Shown: positions 45,111 to 57,724 of the stretch, piece after piece
How the letters are laid out: each line of letters begins with the position of its first letter
Numbering within the stretch: position 1 is the first letter of the stretch
Assembly (NCBI GenBank): GCA_963691655.1
Contig: OY829328.1
Span: 87,238,400 to 87,302,399, forward strand
Source: Toxonevra muliebris
Taxonomy: Eukaryota; Arthropoda; Insecta; Diptera; Pallopteridae
Reading direction: 5' to 3'
Length of the DNA: 64,000 bases
The notes under the pieces: generated by a model
Seen by the model: the letters and a program-made list of their open reading frames with translations, nothing else
Told to the model about the DNA's origin: nothing
The model's database searches: none
Translations under genes and position numbers: made by a program

Positions 45111-48100
45111 CAGATGTGGATGTAAATGTGGAATTTCATATTATAGTTATCTCCAGATTCTTTAAAAAAAATATTTGGATTAACTTAGAATATTAAATGG
45201 TGGTAACTAGTATTAAAAAAGTAATTGTTGTACTATTTCAGCTTTTTCTGGTAAAAGCCAAACAACGTTGCATAAGACAGTGAGCAAGCATATTTAAAGT
45301 TTATCCACAGTTTATGTCTGAGCGCAGTTTACCCCATTTAAATATTCACTAAACATTCACAAAAAACCTGAGTTGAAACCATCCCATATGTATAGTAATA
45401 TATAAAAATCGTATTTCTAAAATTATCTTGTATAAAATGTTGAGATCTGCGAAAGTTTCCCTTTTCACAGTGTTGACGATGAGGAGGTGGTGTGAATTTA
45501 ATCGATGGTAAAGTAGTAAAATTAAATGTTTTATGAGTGGAAATTTAAAATTGAATCAGTCATAAAAAAATCACCCTTGATACTATTCCAAGCACTTTGC
45601 ATGCATTCACCCTCCTCGGCTGCTATAAAACACAAACGCAAGGAACTTTAAAACCAAGCAGAAAAAAAACATAAACAAAGTGGAAAAATTACAGCAGCCA
45701 TCAATTTTTTATTGCATGCAAATTCTAACACGTTACGATTTTTAGTTTTATGAATTACACTCATACAATACAGCAACAATGTTGCACAGCAATGCAAACA
45801 TTTAAAGTTTATGAAGAATATTCGAACAGAACAATTCCCTAAATGCAAAAATTGCAATAAAAAGAGCAACAACTAACAGCCAACAGAAAACTAACAACAA
45901 ATATGTTAGAGTTAACAATAATAGCAAAAATATAGCAGCAGCGGCTAAAGCAAAACATCAAATCGAAAACTAATTTGTATTTGTGTTGTTGCTGCAAATA
46001 AATTTTGTATGCTGGCAACATTGTTGCTTGCCAAATTGCAAAACATTAGCAACAGCGTTTTAATTCTTTTTTCCTCTCGCTCGTTTTGTTTATTTTGTGT
46101 GCTGAGAATCTAAAGGGATCGGATCTGAATTTTTACATTTATAAAGATGAAAAAAAAAAACGAGAGGAAAAATGGAAAAAAGTAAATGTGCCAAAGTTTA
46201 ATTTACAAAATAACAAAACAATTTTTTTTCTGTTAGAAATTTATTGGAAAAATTAAGGGGAGTTTGAGGCGCCAGCAGGCGGTAACAAGGATTCACAGAA
46301 TGGGAATGCAAAAATGCTATAAAAGAAAAAGTTTGTAGTTGTTTGTAGTTCAGAAAAAAAAGTTGCAATTTATATTGCTGTTGCTGCTGTTTTGTTTGCC
46401 AACAAATGCAACAAAGTGTCAATAGAATTTTTTTTTCAACATTTCTGATATTTTATTGTTGCTGTTGTGTTTTTTTGGTGGGCGTGAGCTGCTGCTGCTG
46501 GCGGTTTTACAGATTTTATGCCATGCTTCCCTAAACACTCTACCAAATTAAATTATTTGAGTAATAGAAAAAAGAAAAAAATAAACGAAAATAAATGTTA
46601 TTAAAGTTTTAAATTGTTATAGACAAAAGCCAAAAATGTATTGCATACTTGAAGGGGTATTCAAGCGCGGTTGGTTGGTAGTATGGAAAAAAAAGGCCAA
46701 ATTGAAATTTTTCCCCCCCTGCAGTTGAAGCGTTAAATTATTTTCACTTTGGGCGGGCATTACCAAAAAAAAATTGGATTTGAGTTAACTTTTAGCTATT
46801 TCTTTAATCGGTTTTAGAAAGATTTCGATTTTGCTATCAGAATAAATGATTGAGTGAATGATGCGAGATAGCAGCTTTAAGGTTGATAACGTTAAATAAA
46901 TAAATAGAGAATGGATCATCTGGTCTTTCAATTTTACTATATTAAGTTATATATAGCTATCATGAAGCTGAACAAGAACTAAAAATTCCGGTCGATTTAC
47001 AGAATTTTTCAGAGAAAATATGAGGCTAGAGGCCATTGATCCTCGGTTGGTTAATTCCAATGCCATTGACATCAGCCACAGGGTTCTGGAGTTCAATTAA
47101 AGATGCAACTTATTTTGTAATGTGACTTTATTATGTTTTGCCTTATACTGTCCTACGATCTTCAAAAAGTTGGTAGGGGGTTTCAGGGCTTTTAGTACAG
47201 ATTATTTTCAACGCTTTTCTCCTATAGCGAAAAAGTATCTGCTGTTATTATTCAAGTACTATCAACAAGAATCAGTCTAAATTAGTATTTTGAAACTGTC
47301 TGTATGGAAAAAATTGACCCAAGATGAAGGATAACATAAAGACCAGTTCTCTGATCCCTTCCCACTCAAGATATTTTATATTATACGTTCTGCCAAAATC
47401 GTTGTAAGACACCTAGACAGACTATCAGAAGATAAATTTGTCTGTTTGATTTCAGGCGGCACGGAAGGTACACTATATATTATTCTTTTATTGTATATGT
47501 ATATTAAACTGATGCCATCAATTGAGTGAGAAAAATGACAAGAAATAATCATAGATATTTAAACTGTCAGGTACTTGTATTACACATTCATTGACATATA
47601 AATGTGCGTACATCATTTTATCATCATTAATCAAACAATCAAGCAAAATTTCATGTTTTAAATGAGCTGATAGAAAGAGGTAGGTATCTAACTAAAATTT
47701 CAATTTAAAACTATAACGCAAGCGGGTAATTATTCTTAAAATGATAATAAAAAAAAAACAGAAAAAATTTATTTAAAAAGTAGTTCAAAATTAAAAATTT
47801 CTACTACTACATTATAAGTAATCAAGCAATCTTGAAAAAAAGAATAGTATTAAAAATAATACATAAATCGAAACGCAACAAAAATTATGTGTTTATAAAA
47901 ACTTCCTGTTGCAATGTTGCAATCGTACCAATAATCAGCATCAATGAATTAAACAGGCAGCTAAACAGGCAGGCACTCGGATAGACAGACAAATATATAA
48001 ACGTATTGACACTTATTCACGAATAGAATGTCAAACAAAATGAGAAATTATTATTGTTAGACGGATTTGCTAAAATCGCATTGTTTATACAAGGCATTCA

Positions 48101-48678
48101 TTCATTCATTCACACATACATACATATATTCGTATGAAACAAAAATGAATGTACGTTGCCACAGAAAAATTATAAAAAGTAGTTTAGAAGTAGAAAAAGT
48201 AGCAGCATTCAACTGCTGTGTTAATACAATTGCATTTAAACTTATATTGCAAAAAAAAAAAAGAAAATGAAAAATATTTATAAATATACTCTAGCATAGA
48301 TAATGCTACAAAATCTAATAAGAAGCAACAATAATCTAGACGAAGCCGCCGCCGCTGCTGCCACCATATGTTCTTAACAACATTTTGTGAACGTATTGGC
48401 GTTTTTTCAGTGTTTCTATACAGCAGAAAAGTGGGTCAAATAAGACCATCTGTGTTTACGCCACTTCTCACTTAGAGTTGATTAGAATTGTAGTATTTGC
48501 ACTAAATATTATTATTATTATTTTTTTTTTCAACTCGGTATATATTTTTTATTTCAGCTTTTGCTTTTTTATGTGCATTTTCATAGTATTTGTGAAAACA
48601 TTTTTAGTTAATCAAAAATCAACTACTTACTACACAAATTTTTTAACAAAAACTAATTAATGTAATAAAAACTACATA
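45111..48678. other. AT-rich non-coding sequence
   Basis: Only short low-complexity ORFs. CAA/TTG-rich patches at 45700-46500 give Gln- or Cys/Leu-like readings with no domain. Confidence 0.5.
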
Positions 48679-49535
48679 CCACCTTGATCAAAAAGTTCCC
48701 GGAATAACCACAGTGTGGCGCTCCCATCGTTTCCATTTAAGTTCTGTTTTTGTTAAGTTGGTACATCTGTTCTTGATATTCCCCCTAAATCTTAGCGTCA
48801 TAGGTTGACAAAAGTTACGTAGGCAAGAGTACATCTATCTCTGTGTGTGATGGCGATTTTTTACAATTTTATTAAATTGTATTGTATTGAATTTTACGTA
48901 AAAAACGGATTTAATGGTGCGCGAACGTTGGAAATGTTGGAAAAGTGTTTTGGCAATGATTCTCTAAAGAAAAAGGTCTTTTGCCAGTGGCAAGAGCGGT
49001 TCAAAAGTGGTCGTGAGTCAATCGAAGATGATGAACGCAGTGGCAGACCATCGACATCGAAAACCGACGAAACTAACCATCAGAGAGTATTATTTGGGCA
49101 TTATGAGACGTTTCGGCAAAAGAGACCAGAATTGTGTACAGAAAACTTGTGGATTTTGCACCATGATAACGCACCGTCGCACAGTGCCATCATTATTCGT
49201 AATTTTTTGACGAAAAATGCAACAAATTCCATCCAACAGCCACCGAATTCACCTGATTTGGCTCCCTGTGACTTCTTTCTGTTCAATCGAGTTAAAAAAC
49301 CATTACGGGGAACGCGTTTCAGCAGCCGAGAGGAAGTAATGGAAAAATTGCGGGAAGCACTGATGGACATATCGAAAACCGAATATAAAAAATGTTTCGA
49401 GGATTGGATCAAGCGCTGGCAGAAGTGTGTTGCAGTCGATGGAGATTACTTTGAAGGGGACAATATAGATTTAGATGAATAAACTTGTATTTTTTATTTT
49501 CTGAATAAATTCCGGGAACTTTTTGGTCAAGGTGG
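48679..49535 (+). mobile_element. Mariner element (DD34D) with internal deletion, 857 bp
   Basis: TIRs CCACCTTGATCAAAAAGTTC (left) and the inverse of GAACTTTTTGGTCAAGGTGG (right) differ at one base over 20. Each end is flanked by TA. Full mariners are about 1.3 kb, so some 450 bp are missing. The remaining transposase frame is open but lacks the first catalytic Asp region. Confidence 0.93.
48850..49482 (+). pseudogene. Internally deleted mariner transposase
   Basis: 210 codons. The N-terminus keeps the HTH region (YVKNGFNGARTLEMLEKCFG, then WQERFKSGRESIEDDERSGR with PSTSK). It then jumps to NHQRVLFGHYETFRQKRPEL and the second catalytic Asp in ILHHDNAPSHSA. The third Asp follows in SPDLAPCDFFLF, 34 residues later, so the type is DD34D mariner. 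The block with the first Asp is deleted in frame. It therefore cannot cut DNA but keeps DNA-binding and C-terminal parts. Confidence 0.9.
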
Positions 49536-50260
49536 TATGCAAAATAACTACATAAAAAAGATTTTGCGTAGGAAATCTGAAGACAGTGCTCCGCACTTCC
49601 AATACCAGAACTCCATAGAAGTAGGATTTATACTCAAAATTCGTGGGTAACCAAAATAAAATTTTAGTAGCTGTAGTTGTTATTTTTAAGAAATATTTAT
49701 AAGGATTAATAAATAATGGGTATCTGCAACTTTTTCAAATATTTCTTATAACACTTATGTCCCTGGTTGAAATTATATTTAAAAGGTTCTCAACAGCCAC
49801 TTAAAAAAAACGCTTTTTACCCAAAATTGATACACCTGGCAAGGGGAGGTGTACTTTAATAAGTTATAACTTCGTAAGTTTCCTTAAAGCATAAAGTAAA
49901 GTAAGTAGAATCTGTTTAAAGCGAATGTGACAGATAGCACAGTATGGAATAATTTTAAAAGTTTTCAGGTTACAGCTAGAAATTTTAATTATACTGAAAA
50001 CACTTAAACTAGGTAGACATGGAAAAACTACCATGAATTCTAAATCAATTTACGAAATTTATTGGATCGTTTTCAATAGAAATAAATCAGTAATACCAAA
50101 ATTTACCGATAAACTTTGGAGTGGTATCTGAAACTGTTTCAACTCTCTCCTACTGGCTCTATCTTGCGTATATTACAATGGTCTTCGAGACTAAGTGCTT
50201 TGGTTCGACATTTACCTGAATCGCGGATTTCAATGAACGATGGTTAATTACCGATAACGT
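49536..50260. other. Non-coding, nothing recognised
   Basis: Short interval between the mariner and the next MITE; no motif or gene seen. Confidence 0.5.
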
Positions 50261-50807
50261 TTAAGGATGTAGTCTGGTGTTCGAGTCTCAAAAAATCGAT
50301 ATTTTTGTATTATGTATTTGTTTTGATCGGCCCAGGGGTTTGAGGAAAATCTATAAAGCCGTTTTCGGCTGAAATTTGAATACGTTATTTTACACGCCAA
50401 TGGCTCTCGCAGGTAGTTGAATTGTTTATTTACGATTTTCAACAAAAAAAGCGCGATATTTGAAATTTTTTTTTGTCTAATAATTTTTTAATAAAAATTT
50501 TTAAACGTTTAATGTTTACTACCTGCTAAAATGACAAGTCTACAGAACAATATTTAATTTTATTTCTGTTTAAGATGACTTCAAGTACCGTAATCACCCG
50601 GGCCAGCCCAACACCTTTTTTTTTTATCCATTTTGGACGTAAAAAACACTAAAAAAAATATCGTAAACTAAACTACAAACATTTTCTTTTGTACCGTTAA
50701 AGATGCTAATAACAACATATAAAAAAATTGAAAGGATTTTATTTTGTTATAATAAAAATCTCCCGAAAAAAACCCTTGAAAATTAGGACACCAGACTACA
50801 TCCTTAA
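50261..50807. mobile_element. TTAA-flanked MITE, 539 bp
   Basis: TTAA copies (50261-50264, 50804-50807) flank GGATGTAGTCTGGTGT at the left and its exact inverse ACACCAGACTACATCC at the right. The interior has no transposase. The minus ORF at 50248-50445 is just the TIR and body read backward. Confidence 0.88.
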
Positions 50808-50939
50808 AGAATTTTGTTGACATATATGATTTCACTAACTTTTTCGTAAGTCAATTTTGTTGTACAGTGTAAGTAATTAATTTTATTTAAAGCTTTTTAT
50901 TATGATTGCCTGCTACGGTTGCTGCTTATTACAAATATG

Positions 50940-51575
50940 AAAATCAATGATCTTGTTAAAAGTTTTTTCTTCGTAGTAAAAATAAACTAAAAACTTAAAA
51001 ATATTTTTTTTTTCGATTTTAAAATACTATTTTTGTTTACCCTGATTATGCTCAGGAATGTTTTTACCAGTGATCATGCTCAGGAATTTTTGTGTGGTTG
51101 AATAGAAAACACTTCGTATTTAGTTGATTTTTGATGATACTATTGCTTTTAATTCTACCATATATTTGAAATATTTTAGTGCTTATATTTTTAATTTAAA
51201 ATATTTTTTCACCAATTAAGATCAGCGATCTTGCTTGAGAATTAAAGAGTAAATAAAAAAATGATAACTTTTTTGCGCATATAAAAAATATTTTATGTTA
51301 CTTTTACCCATTTAATATTAAAATTTTAAAATTTAATACGTTCTTATTTTATTAAACATTAAAATTCGGAATTTTCTCTCTAAACACAATCAATGATCTT
51401 GCTTAGAGAAATGTCTACAGTTTATAACATGATCGTTTCTCAAGGCACATAAATAACGTTGAAATGATATTTTTTAGTTCTTTTTTTATGTACCCGTGTA
51501 TATATAGGTAAATATTTTTAATTTTATGATTTTACTCCTTAATAAGCTCTAAAATATTTATGATCATTTGCATTA
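50940..51575 (+). repeat. Degenerate tandem repeat, period about 165 bp
   Basis: The motif TGATC-TGCT-AG-AA recurs near 51071, 51226, 51394 and 51561 (spacings 155, 168, 167), with related copies at 50948 and 51043. AT-rich sequence between copies is loosely similar. Probably an old satellite-like array. Confidence 0.5.
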
Positions 51576-53026
51576 TCATGAGATTATGAAGAACATGATC
51601 TCATTCATATATCCATTTACCTCTATCTACCTATCCATGTATTTATACTCGTATATGTAGATAATGACTGTATGTATGTACGTTTGTTTGCTTGTCTGTA
51701 TGTTTATTGCAATTCTTGTGAAATTCCGTTTGTTATCGCTGTAAACCAGTTTTAAAATTGAATTTCATTTGGAATGATCGCTCTTCATCGCAACCTCAAC
51801 AGTGAACATACACACAAAGCACTACTATTTTTTCTTGCATCGCTCTGCCCCCTTCCCACACTTCATTTCAAAATCTAACAATAAGTGGCAAAGCAAAACA
51901 AGATCCGTTTCTTCTGCCAATCTTCCAAGTACGAGTTCCTAAAACTACAACTGTGAGTTCTTTTTTTCTTCACTCGTAATTCACTATTCTTCTTTCATCC
52001 ATGTCCAATTCGTTCTTGGAGCACCAATTTCTAAACAGTTTTGCGGTTAACCACAAGAATTCATCTAAGCAGCAGCAGCAGCAAGGCAGTGAATGCTGCT
52101 CTGAACTTGAGATGAGATAAGTTGAGTTGAGTGAACAACCGAAGGGGAAGATAATTTTTTTTTAAGTTTTCCATTTCAATTCTTCTTAGTTGTAAATCTG
52201 TTTGGAATTTTATGAGTTCCCTCAGAGCTTGCTGTCGTTGTTATTGTTTTTGTTATCATTGTTTAGGGCTCTATGCGGCGATACTTGCTTGAGTGTTACC
52301 TGAAGCGGAATTGGTACATAGATGCTCTTCGTGTGTATGTATTTTCTACAATTCATGTGCGCTGTCTGCCTGTCTGTGCTTTGCGCAATTGGCTTTGGTA
52401 AGGACGTTACGTTTTGATTATTGTTGATGCTGAATATGTTTGATGCTGATCGTATTGCAGCAACAGCAACAGCAACATCAACAGCAACCTAACCCAAACG
52501 CTATACATATTCGAGTATAAAATGCTAAAAGAGCATAAAACTAAGAAAAAAATTTAAAGTAAAAAAAATTGCAACTGCTAAAAAATGCTTTTTAAACTTT
52601 ATGCTGCACGCTGTCGTCATCATTTTATTTATTTCTTTTTTAGGGTTTTGTTTTTATCTTTTGTGTTTTAAGTTTCAATCAATGTGAAGGTAAATATTTT
52701 CAAGTTGGCATTATGAGTGACAAGATGCCGGAGTAAAAAGTTGAATTTTTATAGCACTTAAAGAAAACTATTTTTTTTTTTTATTTAATTGAAATATTTT
52801 CGTGTTTTGTAGCTTTTTAAAATTTACTGCTATAAAATAAATTCTTCTAGCATTTAGCATTTAAGTTGAGTTTTTAAAAGTAATTACTATAAAAACTTGA
52901 AGAAAACTAAACAAAAAATTATTGATATTGAAATCATATAAATTATAACCATAAAATTAAAGAGAATAAAAACAAATAGAAAAATTAGTACTCAAATTAA
53001 AAAAATGATTACTACAAAACTCGTAG
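51576..53026. other. Non-coding, some GC-richer patches
   Basis: 51770-52140 is GC-richer with CAG repeats (AGCAGCAGCAGCAGCAAGGC near 52072) and 52460-52490 has a CAACAGCAACAG run. No reading frame with gene features is present. Confidence 0.5.
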
Positions 53027-53473
53027 TTAACCCTTTCCGTGACTTTGTCCAATATATTGGACAATCACTTTGAAGCATTTATTTCAATATGTCATTATAT
53101 TGAAATCCTCTTTTTATCACAATTTTGAATTTATGGAAGCCTATTTATTTTAAAAAAAAAAGTAGTGTGTGCTGGTTTACTGTCAGTCTAGCTGAATTTA
53201 TTCAACTTTTAGTGAATGTGTATTTTTGTCATTTTGAAAGTAAATTTTTAAGTCGAAGTTGCAGTTATTTTCAGTACTTGAACCATTGCTGAAAAATTCG
53301 TGAGTATTTGTGCAGCATTATTTAATGATTTCATTATAAAAATTAAAAAAAAAATTGTATGACTTTGACTGAGGAGATCCATTTATATTTGTCCAATATA
53401 TTGGACACTTGCATTCAAAGGTCGTTTTTTTTGGTTTGTTTTGTGTTTTGTTATATAACGTTTTTATAGAAAA

Positions 53474-54097
53474 TGGCTTCAAAAAAAGGAATTGAGTGTA
53501 CAACAGATCATGGATCTTGAACAATGGTCAGACGCCGAAAATGTATGTGGGGTTAAAAAGGGCATTGGCATTGATGTACCACAGCTCCATTTAAAAGAAG
53601 CCGAAGCAAAGGAGATTGAGGAAGCTGATTTGGCTGTTTTTTCCTCTGTACATCTTGATGATATTAGTATTACAATCGATGATTACGCGACCCAACGAAT
53701 GTATGGGTGGTGTCGACTTATTGGACCAGCTTATCCAATACTACAGGATTAACATGCGTACAACAAAGTAGACATTACGTGTCATAATGCATTTCGTTGA
53801 CATGGATCTGTGCCCATTCCAACAAAATATATACTCGATTCCATGCATATGCCACAACAAAAAGTTTAACTTCCAGAGCTTCACAAGCACTCCTATGGTC
53901 ACATGGTAGCATGCAGAGGACATGGTAGCATCGATAACGAAGTGCACCTAATGCCGCCAGTGAAAAGGAAGAAAACTTCCCAGCTTCGTCCTGAGGAAAA
54001 TTTTTCTCGGGACCAGCAAATGCATTTAACATGTTTCGTCACAGTTACAAATGCAGGTCGTTGCAAGACTGAGGGTTGTAAGAAAAAAGGACTATAA
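53474..54097 (+). pseudogene. piggyBac transposase remnant
   Basis: The best signature, at 53703-53768, reads MGGVDLLDQLIQYYRINMRT and TK, which corresponds to the GGVDxxDQ...YR motif of the piggyBac DDE domain; it is followed immediately by TAG. The C-terminal Cys-rich end appears at about 54031-54094 as CFVTVTNAGRCKTEGCKKKG. The middle is deleted and frames are broken in several places, so it is non-functional. Confidence 0.85.
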
Positions 54098-54489
54098 TTT
54101 TTTATAAAATAAATTTATTTTTTTATTCTTTATTTAATTGAAATCGAATTATACTTTTTCAAAATAAATTTTTTATTGAAAATTCTTCTAAATATTATTT
54201 TTATTTATGTTATCTATTATTTGTTTTATAGCTTACTAATTTTTATATTTTTTTTATTCCTTACTTAATCGAAATTGAATTAAAGTTTTTTAAGAATAAA
54301 TGAATTTTCATATTAAAGTAAATACAAAAAATGTGACAAATGTGACCAAAATCATAATTTAATTGAAAAAAATATAAGTTTCTTGAAAAATTTACTGCCA
54401 TTGCAGGTACTTGTTCAATGTATTGGACAGCCTCTAATGCCTAGGTAGGCCGGCATATATCAATATTTTTTTTCATATTCGTATTTGAC

Positions 54490-54793
54490 AGGCTGAGAGG
54501 AAAAGCGGGCTAAAATTTATATAAGAGCAAAAGTGAAATAATTTAGTGTGCCAGTGCAAGAATGGTATAAGTAATACGGTTTAGAGTGAAAATGAAACGC
54601 CTTAAAAGTAAGAACAAAAATGGTATAACAATTCTTTCAGAGCAAGAACAGCATAGTTTTTTATTCCGTTTTCGCTCTGAACATATTTTGTTTCACTTTT
54701 GCTCTGAACATATTTCGTTTTGCTTTTGCTCTTAATTAAAATTATTCCACTTTTTTCTGAACGTAGAAGTTATACCACTTTTCCTCTCAGCCT
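54490..54793. mobile_element. MITE nested in the piggyBac remnant, about 304 bp
   Basis: The left end AGGCTGAGAGGAAAAG (54490-54505) is exactly inverted at the right end CTTTTCCTCTCAGCCT (54778-54793). The interior has tandem GCTCTGAACATATT units on one side and GAGCAAAAGTGAAAT units on the other. No clear target duplication. Confidence 0.8.
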
Positions 54794-54878
54794 CTCATTT
54801 CTCACTCTAAAATTACCCTATATACCAAGTTTCAGATTTTTAGATTGATTTTTCAATTAAAAGCACGGAAAGGGTTAA

Positions 54879-56518
54879 AATAATTTCATTGCCAACTGTT
54901 TAGTTATTATAAATTTCTACTTTCTACAAGAAATGATTGCTATAAAAATTAAAAGTTACTTTTATAGCATAAATTATTTAACTGCAAAATATTCATAACC
55001 TACACCAAAATCTTTATTGAATTGTTTTTTTTTTTTTTAATTTTTTAATCAAGCAACTGAAATGAAAATTTAAAAATTACCGCTACTGCAAGATTAAATT
55101 TCACTTTAATATCGAATAATCATTCAAAAATGCACTGTTGATTTTTTGTAAATTACTACAAAAAGGTAGTTCTTTGATGCCTCTATATAGTAGTGGTCAG
55201 ATAACTACCGGGTCCAAAGATTGCGAATAGGAGGGCCGTAATTTGGGTCAGATCAATAAACTGCTATACTGTGTGGTGACTAGATGGATCTATTTTGAAA
55301 CGGATACTATTTGAAAATGATCAATATTGAAAAAAAAAAATAAGGAAAACAAATTTTCTATTTATTATGAAAATCTACTCAATCCGATTTCCTTTCTCCT
55401 CTCGCAACAAATTTTATTTTGGATAAATTAAACTCAATTTTCCATGCACATCTGGTCCCCTAAGCAGTAGCAGCATCAGTATAACTATTCTCTATTATTA
55501 GTTACCTACGCCATTTGCCCATAAACTCCACCTCAGCTATTTATTCGCATGTCAACTTTAACTAAGAACATAAAGTGCCAGCAATGGTATGAGTAAAATA
55601 AAAAAAAAAAAAAAAAAATATAGAGAAAAAAAAAAGGAAATAAATAAATGAAAAGATCTCAAAGGAATACAGAATATGTTCACATTTGAGACAAGATTTT
55701 TCTTTTCTTCTTTTAAGGTCAATGACTATGATTGTAAATAGAAACCAAAGCAAAAATGGCAGCAGCAACTGCCACAGCATCAGCAACAAACAGCAACATC
55801 TAAAAGAAGACAACATCAACTTCAACTTGGATTGTGCCATCATCAACACAACACAACAGGAACAAGAATGAGCAACAGCAACGGCAACAACAACAAATGA
55901 GAAAAGAATATATCAGTGGTATAGAGACAGCATAAGCTTTTTGTGTAACATATAACTAAAATAGGAAGGATGCAGTTTGTATAGTTCGCTTTTATAGCAG
56001 CAACATCAGTTTATTTAAGTTAGGTTCTCGTTCGTCTATAACTTTTAGGTTGTTCATACATATATACATACATACCTAGATTGTTGTTATTGTATTGTAT
56101 AGTAGTACATACATACAAATATAAGTATACCAAAAATGTTTGTAAGTATATAAATATATGTGGATGCAGGTATAAAAACTTTTGTAATGTTTCATCTTTT
56201 TAAATTTATTTCAAGTGTAAAAACTTGTTTTATGCTTCGACAGCATAGGTACATAGGTAGGTGGGCAGGTAGGTAGTTTGTGTTACCAAATACACTAAAT
56301 TTTTCATACTACAATTATATTTCAAGCACGGCACTGGATAATTTAAGACAACAGCCTCGGGGTCATGGTCCTTCGAACCTCAGCTCAGTAGGGTCTTGAC
56401 GATTTTGCACTAGAATTATGCTTGAACAGCTGCAAAATTCTATCAACTCTGCGTACCGATTTCGGCGAACTAATTGCAATAAGCGACATCGACGATTTGA
56501 AGATTAAGACTCATTATG
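54879..56518. other. Non-coding sequence, nothing recognised
   Basis: AT-rich with a CAA/CAG-rich patch at 55750-55890 whose short ORFs lack motifs. A region of CATA/GTAGGT short repeats lies near 56050-56280. Confidence 0.5.
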
Positions 56519-57074
56519 CTAACAAACAGTGTGGCCAACTCAGCGCTTTTCCCGCTAAATTCAGTGTTTTTTGAAAATTAAAACGCGGAAAAAAAGTGAT
56601 TTAGCGGTCAGCGGGTTTTTCAACTCGTTTTTTCTATTTAAAAGACACTAAATGTTAGGATGTATAATCCATTTCCAGAATAATCCTAACAACATTTTTA
56701 TCGAAACTATGAGCAATGAACTTATGTAAAACCAAAATTCGTAACCGTGAGTCACTCAATTCAGAAATTTCTTTACTTCATATGAAAAATGGATTAAGAT
56801 ACGAAAATTCATTTTGTGAAATACCTGAATAAATAAACAGCACTAGTTTTTAAAATGCTTCTGTTATGGCCAGAAGAAGCTGATAGTAATGAAGAGAATA
56901 TAGACTTCGACATCGATATGATGTTATAGTTATAAATTATTACTTTGTATATTTTTTTTGTGATCATAAAATACTCTTTTTCCATTATCTTATTTTAGTT
57001 TTTCTTGTGATTGTATAATTTTGATATGCTGTGAATTAAAAACTTCAAAAATATACATGTATTTCTTTTTAATA

Positions 57075-57724
57075 CAGCAGAATCCCGATGATTCGTAATC
57101 GCAAGGGACCAGCAATTTTTTACGAATTTCGATTTAACGAGATTTTGATTAAACCCTTTCACCCCCGAGTTTTTCCTCAAAATCTGGTTGAGTTTCTTCA
57201 ATATTTTATGCAAACATTAAAATAAATTTAAAAAATAATATGCCCAGGACTCTTTTTCCTTACAGTTATCCTTAAGTTTTCCAATGGGGCATAAGTTCTG
57301 TTATAACCTTTGCAACCAGCAAAGCCAATTTACGGTGATGACACTGCATGACAACTCAAATAAAGTGGGAACCGTATCTCCCATTTTATTTAAGTTTTTG
57401 AACATTATTGGGATATACAATCCCAGGGTTAACGAGGTTAAAATAAGAAAAATACGAATTAACGGTTTTGTAGTTTAAGGCTCGCTCTTCTCGTGTATCT
57501 TGTCAACCACGAAAAATAAAAAAAATTCCAAAAAAAAGTGAACGTAGCTATCTACAATGATCGAATTTTTTCGAATTATAGTTCCATAGAATTTTGCTTT
57601 ACATTACGAATTATAAGAGGTTAAACAGATCTTGTATTAAAAAAAAAATACGAATTTACGAGGGGACCAAAATGTATAGATTTTTTTGCGAATCAACGGG
57701 GTACGAACTATCGTAATTCTACTG
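57075..57724. mobile_element. Pogo-like MITE, 650 bp, nested in the hAT element
   Basis: Ends CAGCAGAATCCCGATGATTC and the inverse of GAACTATCGTAATTCTACTG are about 70% alike, start CAG and end CTG, and are flanked by TA. This fits pogo/Tigger termini. It contains no transposase but is itself interrupted by a TTAA element. Confidence 0.75.
57153..57428. mobile_element. TTAA-type element nested inside the pogo-like MITE
   Basis: The left end, after TTAA(A), reads CCCTTTCACCCCCGAGTTTT and TCCTCAAAAT, matching the 15089 copy. The right end is ATCCCAGGG directly before TTAA (57429-57432). The left border has one extra A. It bears a short ORF (57284-57478) without motif. Confidence 0.65.

Larger units (their letters stand above)
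53027..54878 (+). mobile_element. Decayed piggyBac-type element, 1844 bp
   Basis: TTAA copies at 53027-53030 and 54875-54878 flank inverted termini CCCTTTCCGTG (left, 53031) and CACGGAAAGGG (right). The subterminal palindrome TGTCCAATATATTGGACA occurs twice on the left (about 53047, 53392) and once, degenerate, on the right (about 54414). Transposase remnants lie between, and a further MITE is nested at 54490-54793. Confidence 0.88.

Noticed and set aside
43795..45165. 456-codon Ser/Leu ORF and overlapping Arg/Glu ORFs
   Set aside because: Product of the 9-bp CT repeat; no initiation context, splice sites or domain.
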